Assembly: GCA_018057635.1 (NCBI GenBank)
Contig: JAGPDJ010000106.1
Location: 1-7,551 of the forward strand
Direction: 5' to 3'
From: Ferruginibacter sp.
Lineage (GTDB): Bacteria > Bacteroidota > Bacteroidia > Chitinophagales > Chitinophagaceae
Length of the DNA: 7,551 bases
Shown: piece after piece, positions 1 to 6,601 of the stretch
Layout: every line of letters begins with the position of its first letter
Numbering within the stretch: the first letter of the stretch is position 1
Made by a program: the position numbers and the translations under genes
The notes under the pieces: model-generated
What the model was told of the DNA's origin: nothing
The model's input: the letters and a program-made list of their open reading frames with translations, nothing else
Database searches by the model: none

Positions 1-248
1 ATAAAATTGGGAAAGAAACGATCAAGCTTATCAAAACAACGATCAATGACCTTGCAGATGAGAATGGCTGGGCATTTTTAGGTGATGTAGGAAATCTATT
101 ATTAAAGAAACATCCGAATTTTGACCCGAGGAATTTTGGATTTTTAAAATTAACGCCGCTGATAAAATCACTGCCGCAGTTTGAGATTGATAAGCGGGAA
201 ACTGATAAAGCGGGGATTAAATTGGTATATATCCGGACAAAGGAGTAA
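1..248 (+). CDS. C-terminal part of a LOTUS/OST-HTH domain protein, probably NYN-domain type (5' end cut off)
   Basis: An open frame enters from the left edge (first full codon at 3) and ends at TAA 246-248, giving 81 residues. They read as one OST-HTH/LOTUS domain: a first helix, then GWAFLGDVGNLLLKK at about residues 23-37, then the hallmark FDPRNFGFLKLTPLI at about 40-54, and a final FEID...LVYIR beta hairpin. Family knowledge: LOTUS domains are small winged-helix RNA-binding modules, and in bacteria they usually sit at the C-terminus of NYN/PIN-like (DUF88, LabA-type) putative ribonucleases. The catalytic part would lie left of the window, so the NYN assignment is inference. The gene converges on rmlD with 38 bases between the stops and is not part of the sugar pathway. 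It was recognised by direct translation of the first 248 bases. Confidence 0.85.
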   Translation, partial: KIGKETIKLIKTTINDLADENGWAFLGDVGNLLLKKHPNFDPRNFGFLKLTPLIKSLPQFEIDKRETDKAGIKLVYIRTKE

Positions 249-286
249 GAGAGATGATGAAAACGAATGAAGGATATTATATAATT

Positions 287-1162
287 TTATGACTGCTGTT
301 TTATCAAAGCAATACACTTCTCCAAACTATCCTTCCAATATGGAATATTCAGATGAAAAGTCACTGTAATTTTTGTTGTATCTAATACAGAATAGGCTGG
401 TCGTTTTGCCGGAGTTGGATATTGCTCTGTATTGATTGGATTTACTTTACAGGCAGAACCGGAAATGTCTTTTATGGCCAGTGCAAATTCATACCAGCTG
501 ATCACACCATTATTGCAATAATTATAAATACCGGGCATTGGTTTATCATTTTTACTGATAATTTCCATTACAGCAGCAGCCAGGTCATTGGCATAGGTTG
601 GGCATCCCAACTGGTCACTCACAACCGAAATGCTTTCCTTTTCATTCATCAGCCGTAACATCGTCTTTACAAAATTTTTCCCAAAACTGCTGTAAACCCA
701 CGATGTTCTGATGATAATCGTTGCGGGATTATTTTTTAATGCCTCCTGTTCACCCAGTAATTTAGATGCTCCATAACTATTTACCGGATCAGTTTCGTCT
801 GTCTCTTTATATGGTACTTTTGCTTCTCCATTAAATACGTAATCTGTTGAAAAATGAATGAAGGTTGTATGCTGTTTTTTACAAATTGCAGCCAGGGATC
901 CAGCGGCATAGCCATTTATTTCGAAGGCGGTTTCATTTTCAGTTTCTGCTTTATCTACTGCAGTATACGCAGCACAGTTTATACAGTAATCAATATTATT
1001 ACTTGAAAAATAATGATCTATTGCAGCTGTATCATTGATTGGAAGCTGCTCTTTTGTTACAAATAAAAAACGGAAACGCGGATATTGATCAGCGAGTGAC
1101 CTGAATTCCATTCCTAACTGGCCGTTGGCGCCTGTTACCAATATGTTTTTTAAAATACTCAC
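287..1162 (-). CDS. rmlD: dTDP-4-dehydrorhamnose reductase (RmlD/RfbD)
   Basis: A 291-residue cytoplasmic SDR-family enzyme that reduces dTDP-4-keto-L-rhamnose to dTDP-L-rhamnose with NAD(P)H, the last step of activated rhamnose synthesis. Visible motifs are the Rossmann loop GANGQLG (11-17), CAAYTAVDKAE (63-73) typical of RmlD, STDYVFNG (105-112), the catalytic pair Y130/K134 in YGASK, RTSWVYS (152-158), QLGCPTYANDLA (184-195) and the late RPAYSVLD (254-261). Length matches the family (about 280-300), so it appears complete and intact. The start is GTG at 1162-1160, which overlaps the TGA of rmlC in a GTGA, so translational coupling is likely. It is the last gene of the block and ends 38 bases from the convergent LOTUS gene. 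I see no convincing terminator hairpin after it. Confidence 0.95.
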   Translation of the reverse strand: MSILKNILVTGANGQLGMEFRSLADQYPRFRFLFVTKEQLPINDTAAIDHYFSSNNIDYCINCAAYTAVDKAETENETAFEINGYAAGSLAAICKKQHTTFIHFSTDYVFNGEAKVPYKETDETDPVNSYGASKLLGEQEALKNNPATIIIRTSWVYSSFGKNFVKTMLRLMNEKESISVVSDQLGCPTYANDLAAAVMEIISKNDKPMPGIYNYCNNGVISWYEFALAIKDISGSACKVNPINTEQYPTPAKRPAYSVLDTTKITVTFHLNIPYWKDSLEKCIALIKQQS

Positions 1163-1725
1163 TTGTTTGGAATAAACTCAAAGTTGTTTTTACAATGAGC
1201 AAAATCGGGATGACGTGTATCTTTTTCTGAAATAATCCGATTTTCAAAAGGTATCATCCAGTCGATATTTAATGCCGGGTCATTGTATTGAATTCCGGCT
1301 TCTGCATCCTTGTTATAAAAACTATCACATTTATAAAATACTTCTGCCGTTTCACTGAGTACAGAATAGCCATGTGCAAATCCATGGGGCACCAACAATT
1401 GTTTATTGTTTTCTGCTGAAAGTTCCAGGCTGTAAGTCATGCCAAAAGTAGGCGAACCTTTTCTAAGATCAAGTACTACATCCAGGATTGCACCCGTCAA
1501 TACGCGGATGAATTTGGTTTGTGCATAAGGTTGCAGTTGATAATGAAGCCCGCGAATAACTCCATAAGAAGATTTTGCCTGGTTGTCTTGTACGAACCTG
1601 ATATCTACTCCTTCTTCCCGGCAGGTTTTTTCGTTGTAGCTCTCCAAAAAATATCCCCGGCTGTCTTTAAAGACAACCGGTTCAAATATCAATAATCCGG
1701 GAAAAGCTGTTTTATAAAATGGCAT
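1159..1725 (-). CDS. rmlC: dTDP-4-dehydrorhamnose 3,5-epimerase (RmlC/RfbC)
   Basis: A 188-residue cupin-fold epimerase that turns dTDP-4-keto-6-deoxy-D-glucose into dTDP-4-keto-L-rhamnose, the substrate of RmlD encoded next. Family signatures are FKDSRGYFLESY (19-30), QDNQAKSSYGVIRGLHYQ (46-63) with the catalytic base H61 and R59, K71, the D82 partner in LDVVLDLRKGSPTFG (81-95), VPHGFAHGY (112-120) and the catalytic tyrosine Y131 in VFYKC. Length is normal for RmlC (about 180-190). The start is ATG at 1725; an AAGGA lies 10 bases upstream (1740-1736), a weak ribosome site at long spacing. It follows the epimerase gene by 38 bases and overlaps rmlD by 4. The upstream partners RmlA and RmlB are not in the window. 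Confidence 0.96.
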   Translation of the reverse strand: MPFYKTAFPGLLIFEPVVFKDSRGYFLESYNEKTCREEGVDIRFVQDNQAKSSYGVIRGLHYQLQPYAQTKFIRVLTGAILDVVLDLRKGSPTFGMTYSLELSAENNKQLLVPHGFAHGYSVLSETAEVFYKCDSFYNKDAEAGIQYNDPALNIDWMIPFENRIISEKDTRHPDFAHCKNNFEFIPNK

Positions 1726-1763
1726 GATATATCAATCCTTTTTTAAGATAAGGAAATGGCTTA

Positions 1764-2750
1764 TTAACTATATACTTTTTTGAAAAAATCTATGGTATCT
1801 GCAAGTCCGGCTTCAAATTTTCTTGTTGGCTGATAACCCAGTAATTTCTTTGCCAATGTGATATCCGCCAATGAATTCCTGATATCACCTGCCCTGGGTT
1901 CCCGGTAAACAGGTTCCCAATTACTTTCCAAATAGTTTTTACAGGCATTGTACAGGTAATTCACAGAAAAATTTTCACCAACAGCCACATTGTACACTTT
2001 ATTAAAAGCAGCTGCATTTTCTGTTAGCATACTTTTGATATTTACCTGCACGGCATTCTCTACAAACGTAAAATCCCTGGTTTGTTCGCCATCGCCATTA
2101 ATAAAAACAGGAATCCTTTTCATGATCCCTTTAACAAAAAGGGGAATAACGGCAGCATATGCACCATCAGGATCCTGCCGCGGACCGAAAATATTAAAAT
2201 ACCGTAATCCTATTGTTTTGATGCCAAACACATCTGCAAATACCTGTGCATACAATTCATTCGTTTTTTTTGTGGCAGCATAAGGTGACAAGCAATTTCC
2301 AACTTTGTCTTCTATTTTCGGAAGCGTGGGTTCATCACCGTAAACAGAAGAAGAAGAAGCGTACACAAACTTTTTTACATTGCTGTCAACTGCGGCTTTT
2401 ATCATATTTGTAAAACCGCCCACATTTACTTCATTAAAATATATGGGTTCTTTGATAGAACGGGGTACAGAACCCAGTGCAGCCTGGTGGCTTATATAAT
2501 CAATCCCTTCACATGCCTGCCGGCAAATATCTTCGTTCCTGATATCAGCCTCAATGAACTGAAAAGCAGCATAGCCTTTTAATACGTCAAGATTTTTTTC
2601 AAAACCATTTGCCATATTATCGAGTACCCGTACCTGTTTGGCTCCATGTTTTAATAAATATTCTGCAATGTGGCTGCCAATGAAACCAGCGCCACCTGTA
2701 ACTAAAAAACAATCGTTACTTAAATCTTTTGTATGAAATATGCTGCTCAT
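1764..2750 (-). CDS. wbpP: UDP-N-acetylhexosamine 4-epimerase, WbpP/TviC type (extended SDR)
   Basis: A 328-residue extended SDR epimerase. It has GGAGFIG (19-25) for NAD, D44 ending the second strand, ASSSSVYGDE (131-140), catalytic Y157/K161 in YAATK, and the group-specific stretches ALGSVPRSIKEP (91-102), GLRYFNIFGPRQDPDGAYAAVIP (181-203, two adjoining motifs) and INGDGEQTRDF (217-227). These match the WbpP/WbgU/TviC group, which acts on N-acetylated substrates (UDP-GlcNAc <-> UDP-GalNAc, or the matching uronic acids), rather than plain GalE. Which of the two substrates is used cannot be read from sequence. It lies directly after the TviB-like dehydrogenase, the same pairing as tviB-tviC and wbpO-wbpP, so the joint product is probably UDP-GalNAcA. 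The start is ATG at 2750; AGGAG lies only 3 bases ahead (2758-2754), too close to be a classic ribosome site. Confidence 0.9.
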   Translation of the reverse strand: MSSIFHTKDLSNDCFLVTGGAGFIGSHIAEYLLKHGAKQVRVLDNMANGFEKNLDVLKGYAAFQFIEADIRNEDICRQACEGIDYISHQAALGSVPRSIKEPIYFNEVNVGGFTNMIKAAVDSNVKKFVYASSSSVYGDEPTLPKIEDKVGNCLSPYAATKKTNELYAQVFADVFGIKTIGLRYFNIFGPRQDPDGAYAAVIPLFVKGIMKRIPVFINGDGEQTRDFTFVENAVQVNIKSMLTENAAAFNKVYNVAVGENFSVNYLYNACKNYLESNWEPVYREPRAGDIRNSLADITLAKKLLGYQPTRKFEAGLADTIDFFKKVYS

Positions 2751-2806
2751 TTACTCCTGGTTCTTACTTTTTATTATTACAACCGCCTAAGGACAACTGT
2801 TATTTT

Positions 2807-4096
2807 TTACAAACTCCAGTAAACCCTGTTTTTTATTTTACCCCTGTAAGTACCTTTCAGGTCGGCAATGATCGCATGCGGTTTGGTAACAGATGAAAAA
2901 TAAGTGTCGTCTAAATTCTTATATTCGTTATGAGGTACCGTTACAATTACTGCATCATAATCTTTCCCTGTTTCTTTAACAAGGCCAAAACCATATTCGT
3001 GCATCAGCTCATCGCTGCTTGCCTGCGGATCAGTAACTTCTACATTCAGGGAAAAAGATTTTAATTCTTTTACCACATCTGCCACTTTGCTGTTACGGAT
3101 ATCGCTTACGTTTTCTTTAAAGGTAGCGCCCATCACCAGCACTTTTGCTTCTTTGATATTTCCGTTATTCTTGATCACATGCTGCAGAATCCTTTTTGCA
3201 ACATAACCGGCCATACCATCATTAATAGTGCGCCCTGCAAGGATTACCTGGCTGTCGTACCCTAATTTCTGGGATTTATAAGTGAGGTAATATGGATCAA
3301 CCCCAATGCAATGTCCACCCACAAGCCCTGGCTGGAATTTTAAGAAATTCCATTTTGTTCCGGCTGCTTCCAGCACTTCATAAGTATTGATTCCCATTTT
3401 ATCGAAAATGATGGAAAGCTCATTCATTAAGGCGATGTTGAGATCGCGTTGGGTATTTTCAATGATCTTGGCAGCTTCCGCAACTTTAATGGATGAAGCC
3501 CTGTGTACCCCTGCCATTACCACCAGTTCATATACTTTTGCAATGGTATCAAGACTTTCGGGGCAGCATCCGCTAACAACTTTTACAATCGTAGTGATGG
3601 TATGCTCTTTATCTCCCGGGTTAATCCTTTCGGGTGAATAACCAATCTTGTAGTCTGTTACCATTTTTAAACCGGATAGTTCTTCCATGATGGGTACACA
3701 ATCTTCTTCTGTACAGCCCGGGTAAACCGTACTTTCAAAAACAACATAATCTCCTTTTTTAAGCACTTTACCGATGGTTTCACTGGCCCGCTGAACAGGA
3801 ACCAGGTCTGGTACATTGTGCTCATCAACTGGTGTTGGAACGGCAACAATATAGAAATTTGCTTTGCGCAATACATCCAGGCTGCTGGTAAATTCAATAT
3901 CACAGTTTTCAAAATGCGAAGACTCAAGTTCATTACTTGGATCAATTCCGTTTCGCATCATGCCCACTCTTTCTTCGTTTATATCAAATCCGATCACTTT
4001 AATTTTTTTGGCAAAAGCCAATGCTATTGGCAGTCCTACATATCCCAGACCAATTACTGCCAGTGTTTTCTTTTTTTCCAATAGATCCTGGTACAT
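2807..4096 (-). CDS. tviB: UDP-N-acetylhexosamine 6-dehydrogenase, TviB/WbpO/CapL type
   Basis: A 429-residue member of the UDP-glucose/GDP-mannose dehydrogenase family, with N-terminal NAD-binding, central dimerisation and C-terminal UDP-binding domains. It should oxidise C6 of UDP-GlcNAc (or UDP-GalNAc) twice, using 2 NAD+, to the uronic acid. Visible are GLGYVGLP (16-23), VAVPTPVD (84-91), ESTVYPGCTEED (121-132), YSPERINPGDK (153-163), K210 and N214 in the run EAAKIIENTQRDLNIALMNE (207-226), and the catalytic C263 in GLVGGHCIGVDPYYL (257-271). The C-terminal part has MGATFKENVSDIRNSK. The ENTQRDLN run and GGHCIGVDPYYL mark the TviB/WbpO/CapL group and separate it from Ugd (GGSCFPKD) encoded nearby and from WecC/WbpA. 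The start is ATG at 4096 with no Shine-Dalgarno; a 116-base gap separates it from uxs upstream. Confidence 0.93.
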   Translation of the reverse strand: MYQDLLEKKKTLAVIGLGYVGLPIALAFAKKIKVIGFDINEERVGMMRNGIDPSNELESSHFENCDIEFTSSLDVLRKANFYIVAVPTPVDEHNVPDLVPVQRASETIGKVLKKGDYVVFESTVYPGCTEEDCVPIMEELSGLKMVTDYKIGYSPERINPGDKEHTITTIVKVVSGCCPESLDTIAKVYELVVMAGVHRASSIKVAEAAKIIENTQRDLNIALMNELSIIFDKMGINTYEVLEAAGTKWNFLKFQPGLVGGHCIGVDPYYLTYKSQKLGYDSQVILAGRTINDGMAGYVAKRILQHVIKNNGNIKEAKVLVMGATFKENVSDIRNSKVADVVKELKSFSLNVEVTDPQASSDELMHEYGFGLVKETGKDYDAVIVTVPHNEYKNLDDTYFSSVTKPHAIIADLKGTYRGKIKNRVYWSL

Positions 4097-4212
4097 TCTG
4101 ATAATTTATTAGTTAGTAAATCTTTTATTATTTCAATGGTTTTTAAAGTGACATGCTAACGTTTTTTCAATGAAAAAATTATATGCCGGTCATTAAACTT
4201 TAAAGCCATCAT
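4097..4212. other. Largest intergenic gap (116 bases), between uxs and the TviB-like gene
   Basis: This is the only gap over 60 bases within the block. It is AT-rich, holds no credible small ORF, and carries an A/T palindrome at 4162-4178. An internal promoter for the three or four genes to its left is possible. However, I could not place a clear Bacteroidota-type -33 TTTG / -7 TAnnTTTG pair on the - strand, so no promoter is called. Confidence 0.4.
4162..4178. repeat. Short perfect A/T palindrome (8-base arms, 1-base centre)
   Basis: The + strand reads TTTTTTCA, one A, then TGAAAAAA. It lies in the middle of the 116-base gap, about 66 bases before the TviB-like start. It could be an operator-like site or a weak A:T hairpin with poly-U on the transcript. 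In such AT-rich sequence a palindrome of this composition may also arise by chance. No function is claimed. Confidence 0.3.
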
Positions 4213-5187
4213 TTATTTAAACTCTTTTGGCAATTTATTCAATTCTTCCTGCGGAAGGTTTTTGAAATATTCATAAGTAATTTTCAGTCCTTCCTGCCTG
4301 TTTACTTTTGGCTGCCAGTTCAACAATTCCTTTGCCCTCGTTATATCAGGCTGCCTTTGTTTTGGATCATCAACCGGCAGCGGCTTATACACGATTTGTT
4401 GTTTAGTACCCGTTAATTTTATGATCTCTTCTGCAAAATCTTTCAGTGAAATTTCATCCGGGTTACCAATATTCACAGGCATATGGTAATCACTCATCAG
4501 CAGGCGGTAAATACCTTCCACGAGGTCGTCCACATAACAGAAACTCCTTGTTTGGCTTCCATCACCAAAAACAGTCAGGTCTTCACCCCGCAAAGCCTGA
4601 CCTATGAATGCCGGCAAAGCCCTTCCGTCGTTCAACCGCATCCTTGGGCCAAAAGTATTGAATATGCGGACAATCCTTGTTTCTACCTTGTGAAAAGTAT
4701 GGTATGCCATGGTTATCGCTTCCTGGAAACGTTTGGCTTCATCGTATACACCTCTTGGTCCTACAGGGTTTACATTACCCCAATAGTTTTCATTTTGAGG
4801 ATGCACCTGCGGATCGCCGTAAACCTCACTGGTGCTGGCTACCAGAATCCGGGCATTTTTTGCAAGTGCAAGTCCTAAACAGTTATGCGTTCCCAATGAA
4901 CCAACTTTTAAGGTCTGAATAGGTATTTTAAGGTAGTCGATGGGGCTTGCAGGTGAAGCAAAATGAAGTATATAATCCAGTTTACCTGTTACATGAATGA
5001 ACTTTGAAATATCGTGGTGATAAAATTCAAATTGTTTAAGTTTGAAAAGATGTTCAATATTTTTCAGATCGCCTGTTATCAGGTTATCCATTCCTATAAC
5101 ATCATAACCTTCCTTAATGAATCTGTCGCAAAGGTGTGACCCTAAAAAACCGGCAGCTCCTGTAATTAAAACTCTTTTATTGGGCAC
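4213..5187 (-). CDS. uxs: UDP-glucuronate decarboxylase (UDP-xylose synthase, UXS)
   Basis: A 324-residue soluble extended SDR that oxidises C4 of UDP-glucuronate, releases CO2 and re-reduces to give UDP-xylose, with tightly held NAD. Motifs are GAAGFLG (10-16), [20 protein letters not shown] (75-94), STSEVYGDP (118-126) with T119 and the family's glutamate E121, [20 protein letters not shown] (129-148), Y148/K152 in [21 protein letters not shown] (175-189), and [15 protein letters not shown] (209-223). The E121 site and the YWGNVNP run separate UXS from GalE and dTDP-glucose dehydratases. Length is normal for the bacterial soluble form, without the membrane anchor of many eukaryotic ones. 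The start is GTG (5187-5185): an in-frame TAA lies two codons upstream (5193-5191), and the Rossmann strand begins at once. It follows ugd, which makes its substrate, by 50 bases. Confidence 0.95.
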   Translation of the reverse strand: MPNKRVLITGAAGFLGSHLCDRFIKEGYDVIGMDNLITGDLKNIEHLFKLKQFEFYHHDISKFIHVTGKLDYILHFASPASPIDYLKIPIQTLKVGSLGTHNCLGLALAKNARILVASTSEVYGDPQVHPQNENYWGNVNPVGPRGVYDEAKRFQEAITMAYHTFHKVETRIVRIFNTFGPRMRLNDGRALPAFIGQALRGEDLTVFGDGSQTRSFCYVDDLVEGIYRLLMSDYHMPVNIGNPDEISLKDFAEEIIKLTGTKQQIVYKPLPVDDPKQRQPDITRAKELLNWQPKVNRQEGLKITYEYFKNLPQEELNKLPKEFK

Positions 5188-5237
5188 TTTTTATATTATT
5201 TTGAATTATACTATTAATTTCTGAAAATGTATAACAG

Positions 5238-6578
5238 TTAGGCGTACACTATTTTTCTGCCTACACTTTCATAATGAAAACCCAGCGACCTTATCTGCTC
5301 CAGGTCGAATAAATTACGGCCGTCAAAGATCACTTTTGCTTTTAGCCTTGCACTTATTTTATCAAAATCAGGCGTACGGAATTCATTCCATTCGGTTGAA
5401 ATGATCAATGCATCCGCTTTATCCAGTGCATCGTACTGGTTATCGGCATACCCGATCTTATCGCCCACCTGTTCTTTTACATTCTTCATTGCCTCGGGAT
5501 CAAAAGCGGTAACGGTAGCGCCTGCCTGCAGTAAAGCTTCAATCAGGTATAAAGCCGGAGCTTCCCTGATGTCATCTGTATTTGGTTTAAAAGCCAGCCC
5601 CCAGATGGCAAAATGCCGGCCTTTGAGGTTGTTTTTAAAAAAGGAACTGATTTTTGGAATAAGGTGTAATTTCTGTTTTTCATTTACATCCATAACAGCT
5701 TCCAGTATGCGGAAATCATAATTTACTTCTGCAGAAGATTTTGCCAGTGCCTGTACATCTTTAGGGAAGCAGCTGCCGCCGTAACCGATACCCGGAAATA
5801 AAAATCTTTTGCCAATACGGTCATCACTTCCTATTCCCCTTCTTACCATATCTACATCAGCACCCAGCCTTTCACAAAGCTGGGCGATTTCATTCATAAA
5901 ACTGATCTTAACTGCGAGGAATGAATTGGCTGCGTATTTAGTAAGTTCCGCAGATTTTTCATCCATAAAAATGATCGGGTTGCCCTGCCTCACAAAGGGA
6001 GCATACAGGTCGTTCATCAGCTTGATCGCTTTATCGGATGTTGTTCCAATCACAACGCGGTCGGGTTTCATAAAATCATCTACGGCTACGCCTTCCCGTA
6101 AAAATTCGGGATTTGATACTACATCAAAGAAATCACCAATGCTACGACCTGTAGATTCAGCTGATTTTAATATTGCTTCCCTTACCCTGTCGGCAGTACC
6201 AACAGGAACTGTGCTTTTATCAATGATCACTTTATAATCTCCTGGCATGATCAGTTTACCAAGATCTTCCGCAACACCTAAAATGTACTTCAGGTCGGCG
6301 CTGCCATCTTCACCAGGAGGCGTTGGAAGTGCTAAAAAAATAATCCTGGCATCAGCTATTGCGTCTTTCAGGGCAGTAGTAAAAAACAACCTGCCCTCTT
6401 TCTGGTTACGCAAAAATAATTTTTCCAGGCCGGGTTCATAAATGGTAATCTGGCCGGATGATAATTTTTCTACTTTCTGTGAGTCAATATCAACACATGT
6501 TACTGTATTGCCGGTTTCAGCAAAACAAGTTCCTGTTACCAATCCAACATAGCCGGTTCCTATAACTGCAATTTTCAT
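5238..6578 (-). CDS. ugd: UDP-glucose 6-dehydrogenase
   Basis: A 446-residue cytoplasmic enzyme that oxidises UDP-glucose to UDP-glucuronate with 2 NAD+. Visible are GTGYVGLVTG (7-16), D30 ending the NAD-binding strand, LALPTPPGEDGSADL (82-96), KSTVPVGTAD (121-130), SNPEFLREG (155-163) with E158, K214 and N218 in LTKYAANSFLA, the catalytic C270 in GYGGSCFPKD (265-274), and GLAFKPNTDDIREAP (327-341) in the UDP-binding domain. All expected catalytic residues and the usual length are present. The start is ATG at 6578 after an A-rich leader with no Shine-Dalgarno, 23 bases after the aminotransferase stop. Its product can feed Uxs, encoded next, and may also be used directly as a glucuronate donor. 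It is distinct from the TviB-like dehydrogenase in this block. Confidence 0.97.
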   Translation of the reverse strand: MKIAVIGTGYVGLVTGTCFAETGNTVTCVDIDSQKVEKLSSGQITIYEPGLEKLFLRNQKEGRLFFTTALKDAIADARIIFLALPTPPGEDGSADLKYILGVAEDLGKLIMPGDYKVIIDKSTVPVGTADRVREAILKSAESTGRSIGDFFDVVSNPEFLREGVAVDDFMKPDRVVIGTTSDKAIKLMNDLYAPFVRQGNPIIFMDEKSAELTKYAANSFLAVKISFMNEIAQLCERLGADVDMVRRGIGSDDRIGKRFLFPGIGYGGSCFPKDVQALAKSSAEVNYDFRILEAVMDVNEKQKLHLIPKISSFFKNNLKGRHFAIWGLAFKPNTDDIREAPALYLIEALLQAGATVTAFDPEAMKNVKEQVGDKIGYADNQYDALDKADALIISTEWNEFRTPDFDKISARLKAKVIFDGRNLFDLEQIRSLGFHYESVGRKIVYA

Positions 6579-6601
6579 TTTGTATCTGTTAAATTAAAAA
6601 C

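Noticed and set aside
249..286. Bidirectional terminator between the LOTUS gene and rmlD
   Set aside because: The 38 bases are AT-rich but I find no stem with a reasonable G+C arm; nothing can be called.
422..658. + strand open frames inside the sugar genes (for example 422-658, 4483-4878, 5809-6237)
   Set aside because: They lie wholly opposite well-supported - strand genes, show no domain or motif, and have compositions expected of antisense translation.
3667..3945. - strand frame inside the TviB-like gene
   Set aside because: It is out of frame with a gene that has all its family motifs; the translation has no recognisable domain.
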